A DNA stretch of 7,065 bases from Candidatus Methanophaga sp. GoMg3.2 (GTDB taxonomy: Archaea > Halobacteriota > Syntropharchaeia > Alkanophagales > Methanospirareceae), in NCBI GenBank assembly GCA_013180565.1, contig QBUN01000296.1, positions 1 through 7,065 of the forward strand, written 5' to 3'. The position numbers and the translations under genes are program-made. How positions within the stretch are numbered: position 1 is the stretch's first letter; every line of letters starts with the position of its first letter. A model generated the notes under the pieces. It made no database searches and had not been told where the DNA came from. It saw only the letters and a list, made by a program, of their open reading frames with translations. Positions 5,372-7,065 of this stretch are shown here, piece after piece.

Positions 5372-5393
5372 TTAACCGCAGAGAGCGCAGAGG
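5372..5393 (+). repeat. CCGCAGAG-rich dispersed repeat, left copy
   Basis: TTAACCGCAGAGAGCGCAGA followed by GG matches the AACCGCAGAGAACGCAGAGG pattern that I recall as a common intergenic element of many archaea and bacteria. An imperfect inverted copy lies at 5534-5557. Confidence 0.55.
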
Positions 5394-5461
5394 ATATAGC
5401 GGGGAGGCATGTCCGTTTATCTCATTCACAACCTGAACAAATATTATTACCTTTTGCGATG

Positions 5462-5479
5462 TTGCTAAGAATTTAGCAA
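5462..5479. repeat. Perfect 7-bp stem-loop between the repeat arms
   Basis: TTGCTAA (5462-5468) and TTAGCAA (5473-5479) enclose GAAT. No T-tract follows on either strand, so a terminator is unlikely. Its place between the two CGCAGAG-rich arms suggests it belongs to the same small element. Confidence 0.45.
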
Positions 5480-5533
5480 TACCTAACGTTTGAAAATAAC
5501 AATCTGCACCTACATGTAACTTTCCCTGCGAAC

Positions 5534-5557
5534 TCAGCGTTCTCTGCGTGCGGTAAA
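5534..5557 (-). repeat. CCGCAGAG-rich dispersed repeat, right inverted copy
   Basis: Read on the minus strand this is TTTACCGCACGCAGAGAACG followed by CTGA, an imperfect copy of the element at 5372-5393 with a 4-nt insertion after ACCGCA. The two copies face each other over about 140 nt. Confidence 0.5.
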
Positions 5558-5610
5558 TGAAATATTACAAAGTCACGTTAGAATTTATTATTCTTTATTG
5601 TGCACGGCCC

Positions 5611-5657
5611 CTAAAAAAATAAAAGAGCAAGGGGTAGTTATCCCCCTATTTATGCTC
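5611..5657 (-). terminator. Hairpin and T-tract terminator of the PEGA protein gene
   Basis: Read on the minus strand, just after the stop codon at 5682-5684, GAGCA (5657-5653) pairs with TGCTC (5629-5625), and inside it GGGG pairs with CCCC around a 7-nt loop. The transcript then runs into a T-tract (TTTTATTTTTTTAG, 5624-5611). Stem followed by T-tract is a strong end-of-transcript signal. Confidence 0.7.
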
Positions 5658-5681
5658 ATTACGGTGACTATCGAAAGGTAC

Positions 5682-7065
5682 TCATGCTAGTTCTTCTATC
5701 AGTGGACATTCGTCCAGTGGATCACTGTCTTCACTCCCGGCAGCGCCTGGTATGGTGTAATTGCCCCCAGGCGGTGGAGACCAGTAGTTACTCGTCCAGT
5801 TATTACCTGTCCCGTCATCTATCGCTTGTGGCTCATTGTCAATGAAGCAGTTTTCATGTATCTCCATGTTTATAGCAGTGCTATCTATGCAAACCCCCAC
5901 AATGGTGTTATTTCTGATAATATCGCCTTCAATTGTGTTGTTACTTCCTGATGCAATCAATATTCCCTGTTCGCAGTTTGTTATCTCACCATTAGAAATC
6001 GCATTTCCTGATGAGTTAAAAACCGCGATGCCAATGGCGCTGCAGTTTCCCATGACTGAAATGTTCATTATAGTACTGTTTTTAATCACACAATTGCTTG
6101 CATTGTTCATATATATGCCTGCCTGTAGAGGACATGGAGTTAATATTGCATCTATGTATGCCGTTTCGCCACTCGTTACTTGTATCTCTTCTGTCCAATT
6201 CTGATAGCCAGCAAGAGTAAGTTTTATTGTATAGTTGCCAGGAGATACTGCAGTATCTGTATGTGGCGTTTCTCCTATATAGACATCACCCAAATACGTC
6301 TCTACATATATCGCTGCACCAGACGGTGTAGAAGTGACTGTGGCAGACCCGGAAATGGGAGTCAATGTTGCATCTATCCCTACCGTTTTGCCAGCCGTTA
6401 CAGTTACCGCTTCTGTCCAATCTTGATAACCCTCGAGAGTGAGTTTTATTGTATGGTAGCCAGGATCCACATTTTGTATCGTGTAGGGTGTTATTCCACT
6501 TATAGGTACTCCATCGAATGATATACCTGCACCCGCGGGCGTAGAAGTGACACTGATAGACCCTGTCGCTTGATCCAAAGTTGCATCTATGTATGCCGTT
6601 TCGCCACCCTTTACCTGCACCTCTTTTGTACAATTCTTATATCCAGCAAGAGTGAGTGTTATTGTATAGTCGCCAGGAGCTACCGCAGTATCTGTATATG
6701 GCGTGTCGCCTATATAGACATCACCCGAATACGTCTCCACATATATCGCTGCACCAGACGGTGTAGAAGTGACTGTGGCAGACCCGGAAATCGGAGTCAA
6801 CGTTGCATCTATTTCTACCGTTTTGCCAGCCGTTACACTTACCGTTTCTTTCCAATCTTGATAACCCGCAAGAGTGAGTTTTATTGTGTGGTCGCCTGGT
6901 TCTACATTTTGTATCGCGTAGGGTGTTATTTCATTTATAGGTACATCATCGAATGATATATCTGCACCCGTGGGTGTAGAACAGACACTGATAGACCCTA
7001 TCGCTTGATCCAAAGTTGCATGTACGTATGCAGTTTCGCCACCCTTTACCTGTACCTCTTTTGTA
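5682..7065 (-). CDS. Surface protein with tandem PEGA domains and C-terminal beta-helix (N-terminus beyond window)
   Basis: The minus-strand frame is open from the right edge to the stop at 5682-5684, about 461 residues; the TTG at 7013 is internal, since repeat sequence (KEVQVKGGETAYVHATL) continues upstream of it. Two kinds of PEGA domain alternate. Type A (about 74 residues) reads GSISVTSTPAGAGISFDGVP then ITPYTIQNVDPGYHTIKLTL and ends AGKTVGIDATLTPI. Type B (about 71) reads SGSATVTSTPSGAAIYVETY then GDVYIGETP and ends GETAYIDATL. Order in the protein: B end (7065-7011), A (7010-6789), B (6788-6576), A (6575-6354), B (6353-6141). PEGA domains are surface beta-sandwich modules. The last 152 residues (6140-5685) are a NosD-like right-handed beta-helix with NNTI- and G-I-rich turns, ending NNWTSNYWSPPPGGNYTIPG, typical for archaeal NosD-like proteins. 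About 12 N-x-S/T sequons are visible, nine in the helix, fitting an exported glycoprotein. Signal peptide and anchor are outside the window. Confidence 0.88.
   Translation of the reverse strand, partial: TKEVQVKGGETAYVHATLDQAIGSISVCSTPTGADISFDDVPINEITPYAIQNVEPGDHTIKLTLAGYQDWKETVSVTAGKTVEIDATLTPISGSATVTSTPSGAAIYVETYSGDVYIGDTPYTDTAVAPGDYTITLTLAGYKNCTKEVQVKGGETAYIDATLDQATGSISVTSTPAGAGISFDGVPISGITPYTIQNVDPGYHTIKLTLEGYQDWTEAVTVTAGKTVGIDATLTPISGSATVTSTPSGAAIYVETYLGDVYIGETPHTDTAVSPGNYTIKLTLAGYQNWTEEIQVTSGETAYIDAILTPCPLQAGIYMNNASNCVIKNSTIMNISVMGNCSAIGIAVFNSSGNAISNGEITNCEQGILIASGSNNTIEGDIIRNNTIVGVCIDSTAINMEIHENCFIDNEPQAIDDGTGNNWTSNYWSPPPGGNYTIPGAAGSEDSDPLDECPLIEELA
6141..7010 (-). repeat. 435-bp tandem repeat (PEGA A+B pair), two full copies
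   Basis: One A+B pair of PEGA domains is exactly 435 bp: 6141-6575 and 6576-7010, with a further copy starting at 7011. The same words recur at this offset (for example TGATCCAAAGTTGCAT at 6571 and 7006). In hand comparison 6301-6360 and 6736-6795 match at 58 of 60, and the next 60 nt at 54 of 60, so the pair was copied recently or is kept alike by conversion. Confidence 0.9.

Larger units (their letters stand above)
5344..5681. other. Gene-free stretch between convergent genes
   Basis: I find no believable gene here. It separates the 3' ends of the HdeD-like gene (plus) and the PEGA protein (minus). It holds an inverted pair of CGCAGAG-rich repeats (5372-5393 and about 5534-5557), a perfect stem-loop between them (5462-5479), and the terminator of the minus-strand gene (5611-5657). 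Confidence 0.7.

Noticed and set aside
6180..6956. Similar plus-strand open frames of 113 and 128 codons that look like a duplicated gene pair
   Set aside because: They resemble each other only because the minus-strand PEGA repeat has a 435-bp period; the products are Cys/Arg/Tyr-rich without a fold signature.

Overview
This window looks like a piece of an archaeal chromosome, most likely a methanogen or ANME-type euryarchaeote. That placement is an inference. It rests on TATA boxes centred about 27 nt upstream of start codons without a leader, a GGTGA-type ribosome site on the one clearly led gene, a PEGA/NosD-type surface protein, a VapBC remnant and a group II intron fragment. It is moderately AT-rich accessory DNA with several broken genes and small repeats, and no rRNA or tRNA was seen.

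Layout from left to right: (1) a family 2 glycosyltransferase of the DPM1/AglD-like class on the minus strand, running off the left edge; (2) a divergent intergenic region with a perfect 8-bp inverted repeat; (3) an AbrB/VapB-type antitoxin followed by only the last ~45 residues of its PIN toxin; (4) a SPL-like radical SAM protein with a second Cys cluster near its C-terminus; (5) a gene-free stretch with short repeats, leading into the 3' part of a minus-strand group II intron (domains VI and V and the maturase C-terminus; the 5' part and RT domain are missing); (6) a broken NosD-like N-terminus joined to the duplicated tail of the next gene; (7) two multi-pass membrane proteins, one DUF2238/YjdF-like and one HdeD (DUF308), each with its own TATA box; (8) a gene-free stretch carrying an inverted pair of CGCAGAG-rich repeats; (9) a large minus-strand surface protein of alternating PEGA domains and a C-terminal beta-helix, ending at a hairpin/T-tract terminator and running off the right edge.

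The genes do not form one pathway. The glycosyltransferase and the sequon-rich PEGA protein could both belong to cell-surface glycoprotein biology, but they are about 5 kb apart and the link is only suggestive. The most informative features are the signs of rearrangement (decayed toxin, 5'-truncated intron, hybrid NosD/membrane-protein remnant, recently amplified 435-bp PEGA repeat) and the palindromic promoter elements. I see no convincing undescribed multi-gene system here.
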